This document shows positions 16,197-24,611 of a stretch of 64,000 nucleotides of DNA, piece after piece (the first letter of the stretch is position 1; each line of letters begins with the position of its first letter). Location of the stretch: NCBI GenBank assembly GCA_963921255.3, contig CAWUEW020000003.1, positions 496,001 to 560,000 of the forward strand, given 5' to 3'. The notes beneath the pieces were generated by a model. That model made no database searches. It was not told the origin of the DNA and saw nothing but the letters and a program-made list of their open reading frames with translations. Origin of the DNA: JANSYL01 sp963921255. GTDB taxonomy: Bacteria > Pseudomonadota > Alphaproteobacteria > Rhodobacterales > Rhodobacteraceae. The translations under genes were made by a program, and so were the position numbers.

Positions 16197-17807
16197 TCAG
16201 TCTTTTGTGTCGATTTCCATCTCGAAGCTGCAGGCGTTGCCGCCATACGTGCCGACCCACACGTCGACCCGCCCGTTGAAGCGGCTCATGTTGTAGTCGT
16301 CATCCTTGAACTTCAGTTTCGACTCGAGGCCCGGCCCGTCATCGTCATCAAAGTACCATTGGCCGCTGGAATCCCGCACGAGAAGGACGGTGTCACAGCT
16401 GGTGCCGTTGGTTTCGATCTCCAGCTCTTCCATGTCGTCCATATCGGACAGGTTCAGCGTAAAGGTCGGGTTCGCATAGAAATAACCGTGCCCCGGAATG
16501 CCCGAACAGCTGCTGATCTGCTGCGCAACATTGCCGCCAACATCCACATCAATGAGCAGGTCGCGATCATCCAATTCGTCGCCGGTGCGGTTGCTGACCG
16601 GGCCGCCATAGAGTGAATTGTCCGGGCATCCTGCGACGTTTGAAGTTGGAATGGTGCGTCCCCACGGGTCTGTCGTGCCCGCAGTACCGGACCCGGCCGA
16701 GCCGGTCTGGCGGACCGTGCCCTGCACGTTGTCGACCAGAAACTCGCCGCTGCCATAGCCTGCCGGGTGCACGATCTCGAAGCTGATCTGTTCGCCGTTC
16801 AGCGCGGGGTCAAAGACGTTGGAGGTGACAGTAACGCCTTCCAGTTCGTCGATGTCGCCCGTCCGGCCGCTTTGTGTCCCGATCAACGTCGATCCGGCAT
16901 AGATATTCAGGACGTAGGGTTCGTTGCCGCCCGATCCGTAGTCGCCATCGCCGATATCGACAGAGAATTCATAGATGCCATCAGCCGAATAGGTCGTCTG
17001 CGTGGTTTGGGACATGGTGACATCGCCGGAACCACCATTGTGATACAGGTAGGCGACGTTGCGCCCGGTCACGGTGTCGGTGTCCACTTCGCTGCTGGTG
17101 GGGTTGTAGTCACCCGCTTCCCCGGCCCCGTTGGTTTGCACGGTCCAGTTCGGAACGCCCGAGGACCAGTAGCCGTTGCTGTGCGAGGTCGATTCGAAAC
17201 TTGCGTTGGTCAGGCTGATCGACCCCGGCGTCACGGCAGGGTTACTGGACCCGCTGCCGCCCGAGGTCGTGCCGCTGGTGGTCGTGGTTCCGGTGGTGCC
17301 GGTCGAGCCCGTCGACCCTGTGGTGCCGGTGGTGCCCGTGGTGCCGGTCGAGCCCGTGCTGCCCGTGGATCCGGTCGACCCCGTGGACCCGGTGGATCCA
17401 GTGCTGCCGGTCGAGCCCGTTGAGCCCGTGCTGCCCGTCGATCCCGTGCTGCCGGTGGACCCGGTCGAGCCCGACGTGTCCGTCGTCCCGGTCGAGCCCG
17501 TGCTGCCGGTCGAGCCGGTCGAACCGCCCGTGTCCGTCGTGCCAGAGGTGTTGGTGCTGCCCACAGGCGCATCACCCCAGATCTCTTCCGGCGGGATCTG
17601 CATGTTCTGCGTCCATTCCGCCTCGAAGTAGGGGGTCTCCAACTCACCCGCGACATCTTCGGAATACCCGCCGAGGTTCTCCTGACCCATGTTCAGGGCG
17701 ACGATCGCGGCGCCGGTGGCGGCCGAGCACAGAATAACCCAATCGACGGTGGCGACTCCGAGTTCGCACCGCACAAAGGTTAAGATCTGTTGCCGAACAC
17801 CGGTCAT
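16197..17807 (-). CDS. Large secreted/anchored protein with Gly-Ser-Thr repeats and a beta module
   Basis: A 536-aa protein. The N-terminus resembles Flp-pilin-like proteins of Rhodobacteraceae: a basic stretch, then ELGVATVDWVILCSAATGAA as a hydrophobic helix. Residues about 75-190 are an almost pure Gly/Ser/Thr repeat (GSTGSTG units). A carbohydrate-binding-like beta domain follows (ISLTNASFESTSHSNGYW to FLVDNVQGTV). The last about 110 residues form a module ending NGRVDVWVGTYGGNACSF, which is closely similar to the three modules of the protein at 20689-22134. GAGGAA precedes the ATG at 17807. Function is unknown; a surface or adhesin-like role is inferred. Confidence 0.75.
   Translation of the reverse strand: MTGVRQQILTFVRCELGVATVDWVILCSAATGAAIVALNMGQENLGGYSEDVAGELETPYFEAEWTQNMQIPPEEIWGDAPVGSTNTSGTTDTGGSTGSTGSTGSTGTTDTSGSTGSTGSTGSTGSTGSTGSTGSTGSTGSTGSTGSTGSTGSTGTTGTTGTTGSTGSTGTTGTTTTSGTTSGGSGSSNPAVTPGSISLTNASFESTSHSNGYWSSGVPNWTVQTNGAGEAGDYNPTSSEVDTDTVTGRNVAYLYHNGGSGDVTMSQTTQTTYSADGIYEFSVDIGDGDYGSGGNEPYVLNIYAGSTLIGTQSGRTGDIDELEGVTVTSNVFDPALNGEQISFEIVHPAGYGSGEFLVDNVQGTVRQTGSAGSGTAGTTDPWGRTIPTSNVAGCPDNSLYGGPVSNRTGDELDDRDLLIDVDVGGNVAQQISSCSGIPGHGYFYANPTFTLNLSDMDDMEELEIETNGTSCDTVLLVRDSSGQWYFDDDDGPGLESKLKFKDDDYNMSRFNGRVDVWVGTYGGNACSFEMEIDTKD
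17290..17560. repeat. Coding minisatellite (Gly-Ser-Thr repeat)
   Basis: A tandem array of roughly 9-bp units that on the minus strand encode Gly-Ser-Thr with TGT/TGTT variants. Codons vary between units (GGS codons with TCG, ACC, ACG), which suggests selection on the protein rather than very recent slippage. Boundaries are approximate. Confidence 0.75.
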
Positions 17808-18075
17808 TTGCTTCCTCACACACTGATGTCCGCGCCAACGTGGCGCCGGACGGAATTCACCGGGGTCTGGATCGTTCAGAAAAGCGGTGAAATTGCGGCC
17901 AAAGCGGGCAGCTTCGATGGCATTCGCCGCCCCAAATTGCCCTTGCGTGGAAGGTCGGTTGCGCCTATACGGCGCCATCTCCGCCAAGACTTTGATCGGC
18001 GCACTCCCTCGTGGCCTGGGGGGCGGAGGTTTACCCCGGCCTTTGAAAGGCGCCCGTAACAGAACTGGAGAAGAC

Positions 18076-18429
18076 ATGCCGCTTTATGAGCATGTGATGA
18101 TTGCGCGCCAGGACTTGTCCAGCACGCAGGCTGAAGGTCTGATTGAACACTTCGGCACCGTCCTTTCCGATAACGGAGGCAAAGTGGTCGACACCGAATA
18201 CTGGGGTGTCAAAACCATGGCCTACAAAATCAACAAGAACCGCAAGGGCCATTATGCCTACATCCGCACCGACGCCCCGTCGGACGCGGTGCAGGAAATG
18301 GAACGCCTGATGCGTCTTCATGATGATGTGATGCGCGTTCTGACCATCAAGGTCGACGCCCACGAAGAAGGCCCCTCGGTGCAAATGCAAAAGCGTGACG
18401 ACCGCGAAGGTCGCCGTGAGCGCCGCTAA
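18076..18429 (+). CDS. rpsF: 30S ribosomal protein S6
   Basis: A 117-aa S6 protein starting MPLYEHVMIARQDLS, with the conserved W-G-V-K-T-M-A-Y-K-I-N-K-N-R-K-G-H-Y segment and an Arg-rich C-terminal tail. It binds S18 and 16S rRNA in the small-subunit platform. GGAGAAG lies just upstream of the ATG. It is the first gene of the rpsF-rpsR-rplI operon and is divergent from the repeat protein across 268 bp, where the operon promoter must lie. Confidence 0.97.
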   Translation: MPLYEHVMIARQDLSSTQAEGLIEHFGTVLSDNGGKVVDTEYWGVKTMAYKINKNRKGHYAYIRTDAPSDAVQEMERLMRLHDDVMRVLTIKVDAHEEGPSVQMQKRDDREGRRERR

Positions 18430-18444
18430 GAAGGAATAGGACAC

Positions 18445-18672
18445 ATGGCAGCCAAACCGTTTTTCCGTCGCCGCAAAACCGACCCGTTCGAGGGTGAGAA
18501 CGCGCCGAAGATCGACTACAAAGATGTCCGTCTTCTGCAGCGCTACATCTCGGAGCGCGGCAAAATCGTTCCGTCGCGCATCACCGCCGTCGGCGCCAAG
18601 AACCAGCGTAAACTGGCCCAGGCCATCAAGCGCGCCCGGTTCCTGGCCCTTCTGCCCTACGCCGTGAAGTAA
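18445..18672 (+). CDS. rpsR: 30S ribosomal protein S18
   Basis: A 75-aa protein with the S18 signature (KIDYKDVRLLQRYISERGKI, then R-I-T-A-V-G-A-K-N-Q-R-K-L-A-Q-A-I-K-R-A-R). It sits 15 bp after rpsF and 12 bp before rplI, and the start has AAGGA upstream. It forms a heterodimer with S6 in the ribosome. Confidence 0.97.
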   Translation: MAAKPFFRRRKTDPFEGENAPKIDYKDVRLLQRYISERGKIVPSRITAVGAKNQRKLAQAIKRARFLALLPYAVK

Positions 18673-18684
18673 GGAGCAGTTGAT

Positions 18685-19323
18685 ATGCAAGTGATCCTTT
18701 TGGAACGTGTGGCCAAGCTTGGCCAGATGGGTGAGGTCGTGACCGTCAAAGACGGCTACGCCCGCAACTTCCTGTTGCCGCAGAAGAAAGCTCTGCGCGC
18801 GAACGACACCAACCTCAAAGCCTTCGAAGACCAGAAAGCGCAGCTCGAAGCGCGCAACCTGGAAACCAAGAAGGAAGCCGAAAGCCTCGCGGGTGATCTG
18901 GACGGCAAACAGTTCATCATCATTCGCTCGGCCTCGGATGCCGGCGCGCTCTACGGCTCGGTCACCACGCGTGACGCCGCCGACGCGGCAACCGCCGATG
19001 GGGTGAGCGTTGACCGCAAGCAGGTTCAGATGGCCAAGCCCATCAAAGAACTGGGCCTGCACAGCGTTCAGGTTGTTCTGCACCCCGAAGTGGAAGTTGA
19101 AATCGTGCTGAACGTCGCGTGTTCGCCCGAAGAGGCCGAGCTTCAGGCGTCGGGCAAATCGATCCAGGAACTGGCGGCGGAAGAAGAAGCCGCAGCCGAG
19201 TTCGAGATCGCGGAACTGTTCGACGATATCGGCGCCGCGCAGATGGACGACGACGAACTGTCGGGCGACGCGCCCGCCGAGGACGCCGCCCCGGCCGAGG
19301 ACGCGGAGACCGAGGAAGAGTAA
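18685..19323 (+). CDS. rplI: 50S ribosomal protein L9 with acidic tail
   Basis: A 212-aa protein whose first about 150 residues are classical L9: MQVILLERVAKLGQMGEVV, then the V-K-D-G-Y-A-R-N-F-L-L-P motif. The last about 60 residues are an acidic Ala/Glu/Asp extension absent from E. coli L9 (149 aa) but common in Rhodobacterales. It is the third gene of the operon, with GGAG upstream, and a terminator follows at 19360. Confidence 0.97.
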   Translation: MQVILLERVAKLGQMGEVVTVKDGYARNFLLPQKKALRANDTNLKAFEDQKAQLEARNLETKKEAESLAGDLDGKQFIIIRSASDAGALYGSVTTRDAADAATADGVSVDRKQVQMAKPIKELGLHSVQVVLHPEVEVEIVLNVACSPEEAELQASGKSIQELAAEEEAAAEFEIAELFDDIGAAQMDDDELSGDAPAEDAAPAEDAETEEE

Positions 19324-19359
19324 GCCTCTTTCCACCGGAATTCCGGATGACAGAAATTT

Positions 19360-19395
19360 TAGGCCGCCCTGGCAACGGGGCGGCCTATCTCTTTT
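19360..19395 (+). terminator. Rho-independent terminator of the rpsF-rpsR-rplI operon
   Basis: The stem TAGGCCGCCC / GGGGCGGCCTA with loop TGGCAAC is followed by TCTCTTTT. It lies 37 bp after the rplI stop and before the next start at 19428. Confidence 0.8.
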
Positions 19396-19427
19396 GGGAA
19401 CCTGTCCTTCTGACCCGAAAGAGACCG

Positions 19428-20627
19428 ATGATGCGTCTATCCCTCCCCCTTGTCATGGCGGCGGCCGCCGTGGTTCCGATCCAGCTGTCCGCGCAGCCGG
19501 TTCCGGATGGCCCGCCCAACGTGCCGGATCTGGTGCCGGCGTTTCCCGCGCAGACCGAAGCGCCCGAGCAGCTGTCGGGATTCGACATGACCGCCATCCA
19601 AGTGGCCGACGGGTTCGACACCCCCTGGGCGGTCGTGGCACTGCCCGCGGGGGCCGGGTATCTGGTGACCGAGCGTCCGGGCCGTCTGCGCCACGTGACG
19701 CGCGACGGCGTGGTATCGGCCCCGATTGCAGGCGTGCCGCGCGTCCGGGCACAGCAACAGGGCGGATTGCTGGACGTGGCCATCGACCCGGATTTTGCGG
19801 CGACGCGGGTGATCTATCTGACCTTCTCCAAACCGCGCGGCATCGGGCGGTCTGTCACCGCCGCGGTCCGCGCCGTGCTGTCGGAGGATCACAGCCGGCT
19901 GGAGGAGGTGCAGGAGATTTTCGAGCAGAACCCGCCCTCGGTCGCGCCGGCGCATTACGGATCGCGCATTGAACCGCTGCCCGATGGCAGCCTGATCGTG
20001 ACGACCGGGGATCGGTTCGTCGCCCGCGACTCGGCCCAGGATCTGAGCGTGACCTATGGCGTGGTGGCCCGCGTGATGCCGGACGGCGCACCGGCGGCCG
20101 ACAATCCCTTTGCGGATGTGGCGGGCGCGGTGCCGACGATTCTGAGCTATGGGCACCGCAATATCCAAGGCGCGGCCATTCAACCGGGCACGGGCGCGCT
20201 CTGGACCATCGAACACGGGCCCGCCGGGGGCGACGAATTAAACCTGATCACACCGGGCGGCAACTACGGATGGCCGATCGCCAGCTATGGCGAGAATTAC
20301 AACGGGACGGCGGTGGGCGACGGGCGGTTCGTTCACGCCCCCGACTTTGTCGAACCGCGCTACTATTGGGACCCGGTGATCGCCCCGGGCGGCATGGTCT
20401 TCTACGACGGCGCCATGTTCCCCGAATGGCAGGGCGATATCCTGGCAGCCGGGTTGCGCGCAGGCGCGGTTGTGCGGCTGGATATCGACGGCGACACCGT
20501 GCGCGGCGAAGAACGCCTGCAAGATGGCATCGGCCGCGTGCGCGACATCGCGATTGACGCGGATGGGTCCGTTCTTTTCCTGCTGAACGAAGGCAACAAC
20601 AGCCGCCTGATGCGCCTGAGCCGCTGA
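19428..20627 (+). CDS. Exported PQQ-dependent aldose sugar dehydrogenase-like protein
   Basis: A 399-aa protein of the glucose/sorbosone dehydrogenase family (beta-propeller, YliI/Asd-like). A signal peptide (MMRLSLPLVMAAAAVVPIQLSAQ) sends it to the periplasm. Family motifs are F-D-T-P-W-A-V, V-T-E-R-P-G-R-L-R, Q-G-G-L-L-D-V-A-I-D-P-D-F, the Y-G-H-R-N-x-Q-G segment with its conserved His, and EHGPAGGDELNLI. It probably oxidises aldose sugars with PQQ; substrate and PQQ supply cannot be judged here. The double ATG at 19428/19431 leaves a one-codon ambiguity. The upstream open frame from 19119 is inside rplI and not used. Confidence 0.9.
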   Translation: MMRLSLPLVMAAAAVVPIQLSAQPVPDGPPNVPDLVPAFPAQTEAPEQLSGFDMTAIQVADGFDTPWAVVALPAGAGYLVTERPGRLRHVTRDGVVSAPIAGVPRVRAQQQGGLLDVAIDPDFAATRVIYLTFSKPRGIGRSVTAAVRAVLSEDHSRLEEVQEIFEQNPPSVAPAHYGSRIEPLPDGSLIVTTGDRFVARDSAQDLSVTYGVVARVMPDGAPAADNPFADVAGAVPTILSYGHRNIQGAAIQPGTGALWTIEHGPAGGDELNLITPGGNYGWPIASYGENYNGTAVGDGRFVHAPDFVEPRYYWDPVIAPGGMVFYDGAMFPEWQGDILAAGLRAGAVVRLDIDGDTVRGEERLQDGIGRVRDIAIDADGSVLFLLNEGNNSRLMRLSR

Positions 20628-20643
20628 GCCCGGAAACAGAAAC

Positions 20644-20663
20644 GGGCGGCCCGAAGGCCGCCC
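20644..20663. terminator. Bidirectional terminator hairpin between convergent genes
   Basis: A perfect stem GGGCGGCC / GGCCGCCC with a CGAA tetraloop lies between the stops of the sugar dehydrogenase and the three-module protein. T-runs are weak on both sides, so efficiency is uncertain. Confidence 0.6.
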
Positions 20664-20688
20664 GCTCCAAGTTGGTTTTCTGAAGCGA

Positions 20689-22134
20689 TCAGTTCAGCCA
20701 GGTCTCCAATTCCACCGAGACGTCGCACGTGTCGCCGCCGTAGGTGCCGACCCAGATGTCGAGGCGTCCGTTCAGACCGGCGCCCGAGGCCAGGTTCAGA
20801 AGCGGCTGAAGCTCGCCACCGCTGTCATCGTCGAAGTGCCAGACGCCATCCGGGGTGCGCGCCAGCAGCGTCGGATCGCACTCCGAGGCCACTTCGATTT
20901 CCAGGCGACCGTAGCCGTCCATGCCCGACAGGTTGAAGGTGAAGTTCGGCGCCACGCTCGTGTAGCCCACGCCACCGACGTTACAGTCGAAGATGTCGGC
21001 CGTGCCGCCCGCCATCGTCTGGAACGTGTCGGGGCTGTACAGTTCTTCGCCGTTGAACTCGCTGAACACTTGCGCGCCCATCTGGTTCGGATCCGGGCAG
21101 TTTCCGGCCGGCGGGGTTGCACCGCCTCCACCGCCGCCGGTGTCACCCTGCATCGTGCTGAAGAAGATCGAGCCGCTGCATTCGCCACCGCCGAAGGTGC
21201 CGACCCAGATGTCGACCTTGCCGTTCAGCTCCGAGCCCGAAACCTCGAGGCGCGAGTTCAGGCCTTCGGGGCCGTCATCGTTGAAGTACCACTGCCCGTT
21301 CGGGGTGTGCATCAAAAGCGTCGGGTCACACTCGGTGTCGAGTTCGGCCACGAAGGTGTAGCCGTCCATCTGGGACATGTTCAGCGTGAACTGCGGTGCC
21401 TGGGTCGCGTAGCCCCAAGCGTCCGTGTTCAGGCCGCATTCGAACAGATCCTGTTCTCCACCGCCGTTGGCGACATAGCCCTGCATCGTCAGCAGCTCGG
21501 AGCCGACCAGGGTCAGCGACGGACCGATCATCGACGGATCGGGGCAGGTCGCCGGCACAGCCGGGGTCGGGGCAGGCACCGGAACCGGGACCGGCACCGG
21601 GGCCGGCGCGGGGGTCGGGGTCGGGACAGGCACCGGCGTGGGTGTTGGCGTGGGCGCGGGCGCAGGTGTCCCGCCGCCTTGCGCCACACCACCGCTGCCT
21701 TCAGCCTGCACCTGCAGCGCGGCCGCACAGCCATTGCCGGCAAACGTGCCGATCCAGACCTGCATCATCCCATCAGAGCCGGGCACCAGCATGCCCGGGT
21801 CCAGCCCGTCGCTGTCATCGTTGAACATCCATTCACCGGACGGCGTGTTCACCAGCATCGCGGGGTCGCATTGGCTGCGCACTGCCAATTCAATGTTACG
21901 ACCGGCCATACCGCTGACGTTGAAGGTGAAATCCGGGGCGGACCGGAACTGTGCAAAGCCAAGGTTGCCCAGTCCGCAGCTGTCCAGCGTCTGCTCGCCG
22001 CCCGCGGTCACGTTCAGGTTTTGCACCATTCCGTTGAACGGCATCGGCGCCCCGCCGAGGGCTGTATTCGGACACGCCCACGCGGCCCCGCTGAGGGCGA
22101 CAAAGGCCACCGCACTGGTCGTCAACAATCGCAT
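20689..22134 (-). CDS. Secreted protein with three repeated beta modules
   Basis: A 481-aa protein with a signal peptide (MRLLTTSAVAFVALSGAAWA). It contains three copies of a module of about 115-120 residues. Each starts with a CP(N/D) segment and contains an F-x-F/L-N-x-S-x-M-x-G strand, a C-D-P-x-L-L/M-x-x-T-P-x-G-x-W-x-F-(N/D)-D-D core and an ending such as LDIWVGTYGGDTC. Modules 1 and 2 are joined by a Pro/Ala/Thr/Val-rich linker and modules 2 and 3 by a short Gly/Pro linker. Six or more conserved Cys suggest disulphides. The same module ends the 16197-17807 protein. GGAAGGGAA precedes the ATG. Element copy 2 sits 66 bp upstream and may alter its promoter. No function is known. Confidence 0.78.
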   Translation of the reverse strand: MRLLTTSAVAFVALSGAAWACPNTALGGAPMPFNGMVQNLNVTAGGEQTLDSCGLGNLGFAQFRSAPDFTFNVSGMAGRNIELAVRSQCDPAMLVNTPSGEWMFNDDSDGLDPGMLVPGSDGMMQVWIGTFAGNGCAAALQVQAEGSGGVAQGGGTPAPAPTPTPTPVPVPTPTPAPAPVPVPVPVPAPTPAVPATCPDPSMIGPSLTLVGSELLTMQGYVANGGGEQDLFECGLNTDAWGYATQAPQFTLNMSQMDGYTFVAELDTECDPTLLMHTPNGQWYFNDDGPEGLNSRLEVSGSELNGKVDIWVGTFGGGECSGSIFFSTMQGDTGGGGGGATPPAGNCPDPNQMGAQVFSEFNGEELYSPDTFQTMAGGTADIFDCNVGGVGYTSVAPNFTFNLSGMDGYGRLEIEVASECDPTLLARTPDGVWHFDDDSGGELQPLLNLASGAGLNGRLDIWVGTYGGDTCDVSVELETWLN

Positions 22135-22233
22135 AATGAGTTCCCTTCCACTGTTGGTCCCGCCGACACGGGGCAGGCAAATTATCTGGTCACAACCTTA
22201 GGGAATTATATCGCAAAGTAACACTGCTCTGGA

Positions 22234-22404
22234 TTATTCCTGTTCCAGCTTTGGCCTCCCGGCTTTGAGCGGATTAAAGAACGCGCCGCCCAAGTCTTCC
22301 ATATCCGCACCCGGCATGTCGTATTCAGTTTCCATCTCGGCCTTGGTTGGCTGGAAGTGAGAATCGGCCAGCTTTTCTTTAAGCGTTTTGGGTTTGTTGG
22401 TCAT
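22234..22404 (-). CDS. 56-aa conserved element ORF, copy 2
   Basis: Identical to the copy 1 ORF (MTNKPKTLKEKL start, 56 aa) and in the same operon position, 15 bp after the nuclease stop. It is conserved but unrecognised. Its persistence in all complete copies is the main argument that it is a real gene. Confidence 0.5.
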   Translation of the reverse strand: MTNKPKTLKEKLADSHFQPTKAEMETEYDMPGADMEDLGGAFFNPLKAGRPKLEQE

Positions 22405-22419
22405 GTTTGGCGCTCGCGT

Positions 22420-23502
22420 TTAGTTGTTTGATTTTCGGCGGTTACAGTACTTGCAAAGCATTTGGCAGTTATCCGCCACGGTCTTTCCACCTTGTGACCA
22501 AGGCTTGATATGGTCACCTTCCATCTGACTTATGTCAAATTGCTCGTTACAGATCGGGCAAACACCGTCTTGACGCTCAAACGCCTCAAGCTTCATCGCG
22601 CCTGTGAACGCCCTAATGCTCAGGTGCCGCTCATCGCCGTCCAGCACGTAAGGATAGACGCCCGCTTTCCGTGTCACGTCATCATCCATGAGCAGACGCT
22701 TGATCTCTGCCTCAAGCGTGTCAGGGTCCAGATCGGTCTCTTTGAATTGGTTGTAGAGCGGCCCCCATGCAACGCCTTTCATCTCTTTGCGATACTTGGG
22801 AAACGTCGCGTGCACCCAATCGATGACAGAGCGGAAGTGGTTCCATAGCGTAACGGCGCTGTTGTCGCGCTGATGCGCCGACATGTAGCTTTCAACATCA
22901 CCGTCATTGATCCACCTGATCGCAGTTTCAAGGTAGTCCTGACGGATGGAATGGCCTTTCAGGTACTTGCTGCCGATGCTGTAAGCTGGGCAGTTTGGTC
23001 GGCTGAAATACCTCTTTGCATCCGACACCCAAAGCCCGTGATAGACGGCGTTTCGCAATTCCTGGTCGGTCAGAATCTCGCCCGCAATGTTGATCACCTC
23101 GAACCACTCCAGTCTCTCGCTGTCCGTCCCGGAGCAGGTGTAGATCATGAGATCATAGTTCAGGATTTGCTCTTGATGGTCAGCTTGCAGGTTGTGGAAA
23201 GCCAGCCCGTCAATGGAAAAAGCACCCTTCACGTATTGGCAAACCGAGATGGTGCGCTGCTGGCCGTCAATGATCTCGAACCTGTCATTGCCAATATCGG
23301 CCCAATACATGGTGTTGAGGGGAAGCCCGTTGCGGATCGTGTTGATCACGGCGTCACGCTGCTTGTCGCCATAGACAAATTCGCGTTGATAGGCAGGCCG
23401 TATATCAAGCTTGCCGCCATATCCCCGGACACCGCCGTCCCCGCCGTCGCAGTAGCCTTCAACCAGTTCCCGGACGGTCACTGTACGCAAGTCAATTTTC
23501 AT
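22420..23502 (-). CDS. DUF262/HNH nuclease (GmrSD-like), copy 2
   Basis: A 360-aa protein identical to the copy 1 nuclease: DGQQR at 79-83, CPIC 315-318, GDH 329-331, CKYC 350-353. It overlaps the methyltransferase stop by 4 bp. In this copy the methyltransferase is intact, so the pair could act as a self-contained restriction-modification unit. Confidence 0.92.
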   Translation of the reverse strand: MKIDLRTVTVRELVEGYCDGGDGGVRGYGGKLDIRPAYQREFVYGDKQRDAVINTIRNGLPLNTMYWADIGNDRFEIIDGQQRTISVCQYVKGAFSIDGLAFHNLQADHQEQILNYDLMIYTCSGTDSERLEWFEVINIAGEILTDQELRNAVYHGLWVSDAKRYFSRPNCPAYSIGSKYLKGHSIRQDYLETAIRWINDGDVESYMSAHQRDNSAVTLWNHFRSVIDWVHATFPKYRKEMKGVAWGPLYNQFKETDLDPDTLEAEIKRLLMDDDVTRKAGVYPYVLDGDERHLSIRAFTGAMKLEAFERQDGVCPICNEQFDISQMEGDHIKPWSQGGKTVADNCQMLCKYCNRRKSNN

Positions 23503-24611
23503 GACTGGAACTTACGGGATTTTATAAAAATTCGTCTATAAATACAATGAACTACGTCGTTTCCACTTTCATCCTCCAGATAGTTTCCCCGGGAAGGCTT
23601 CCCTTTGAGCATAGGGTATCCATTCGCCTTTTGGCCTGACAATCCGGTTTTCCTTCCCCCATCCAGCCTCTTTTCAACGTAGTCGTCATAGAACTTATGG
23701 CTTTTGAAGCCATGGTCCCACAAAGACGAAAACCCCAATATCTCGAACTGATCGGGATTGTACTTGTCCAGAAAGGTGATCGGCACACCCATCGCTCCGG
23801 CCCAATCCATCGGAATATCATTGGTCTTGCTGACCTCGATAGCGTCGTAATTGTCGTAAGTCGGGTAATCCTCAGGCGCATACCTGCGGTACAGGATCAG
23901 TTCCTCGTGCCGCTTGTCATGGTCGAGGTTCGTGAACCAGCGAACGCCTTTGACCTTGATAAACCTGTTTCCACCTTCATCAATCCATGCCGTCGCAGCA
24001 TCAAGTGGATAGTGATCCGGAACTCCAAACGTCCGATCCCCGCTCTTGATGCTGGGGCCGAACCAGACCTTGTTATCCTTGATCAGTGGGAAAAAGTCCT
24101 TGTAGGTGACAGCGTTCATGTTTCCGATAATCAGAAATTTTTTGTCGTATTTCATCAACTGCGCGACGTATTCGCGGAACAATGAAAAGGGCGGGTTCGT
24201 CACCACGATGTCCGCTTGCTTGAGAATGTCGATGCATTCCTGAGTGCGAAAATCGCCGTCACCATCCAGATGGGTAATGCCGATATCCTCGGCCCTTGGT
24301 ACAACATCCCCGTCCCGGAAACCGTCATATTCCAGTTTGATCGCCCGCTCGCAGTCATGCCGCGAAAAAAGGTCCGGATTCTGGTTCTTGTAGCAGGTGG
24401 TGATCAGTTTCCTGAGACCCAGAAACTCGAAGTTGTGACTGAAATAGTGAAAGAAGTTGCTGACGCGCGGATCGTCGCAGTTGCAATAGACAACCTTGCC
24501 TTTGAAATGCTTCTTATAGTGACGCAGTTCGTTTTCTATGTCTGACAGTTGCGTGTAGAACTCATCGTTCTTGGCCTTTCTGGCCGAGATAAGGTTTTGT
24601 GCCATGATCAC
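23499..24611 (-). CDS. EcoRI-family adenine methyltransferase, copy 2 (intact)
   Basis: A 370-aa full-length methyltransferase identical in sequence to copy 1, with the A6 run unbroken and NPPF at 139-142. With copy 1 it is one of only two intact methylase genes among the four elements visible, so cell protection should rest on these two. Confidence 0.93.
   Translation of the reverse strand: MIMAQNLISARKAKNDEFYTQLSDIENELRHYKKHFKGKVVYCNCDDPRVSNFFHYFSHNFEFLGLRKLITTCYKNQNPDLFSRHDCERAIKLEYDGFRDGDVVPRAEDIGITHLDGDGDFRTQECIDILKQADIVVTNPPFSLFREYVAQLMKYDKKFLIIGNMNAVTYKDFFPLIKDNKVWFGPSIKSGDRTFGVPDHYPLDAATAWIDEGGNRFIKVKGVRWFTNLDHDKRHEELILYRRYAPEDYPTYDNYDAIEVSKTNDIPMDWAGAMGVPITFLDKYNPDQFEILGFSSLWDHGFKSHKFYDDYVEKRLDGGRKTGLSGQKANGYPMLKGKPSRGNYLEDESGNDVVHCIYRRIFIKSRKFQS

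Noticed and set aside
17290..17560. A CRISPR-like array
   Set aside because: The units are contiguous, about 9 bp, in frame and inside a coding sequence. There are no spacers and no cas genes.
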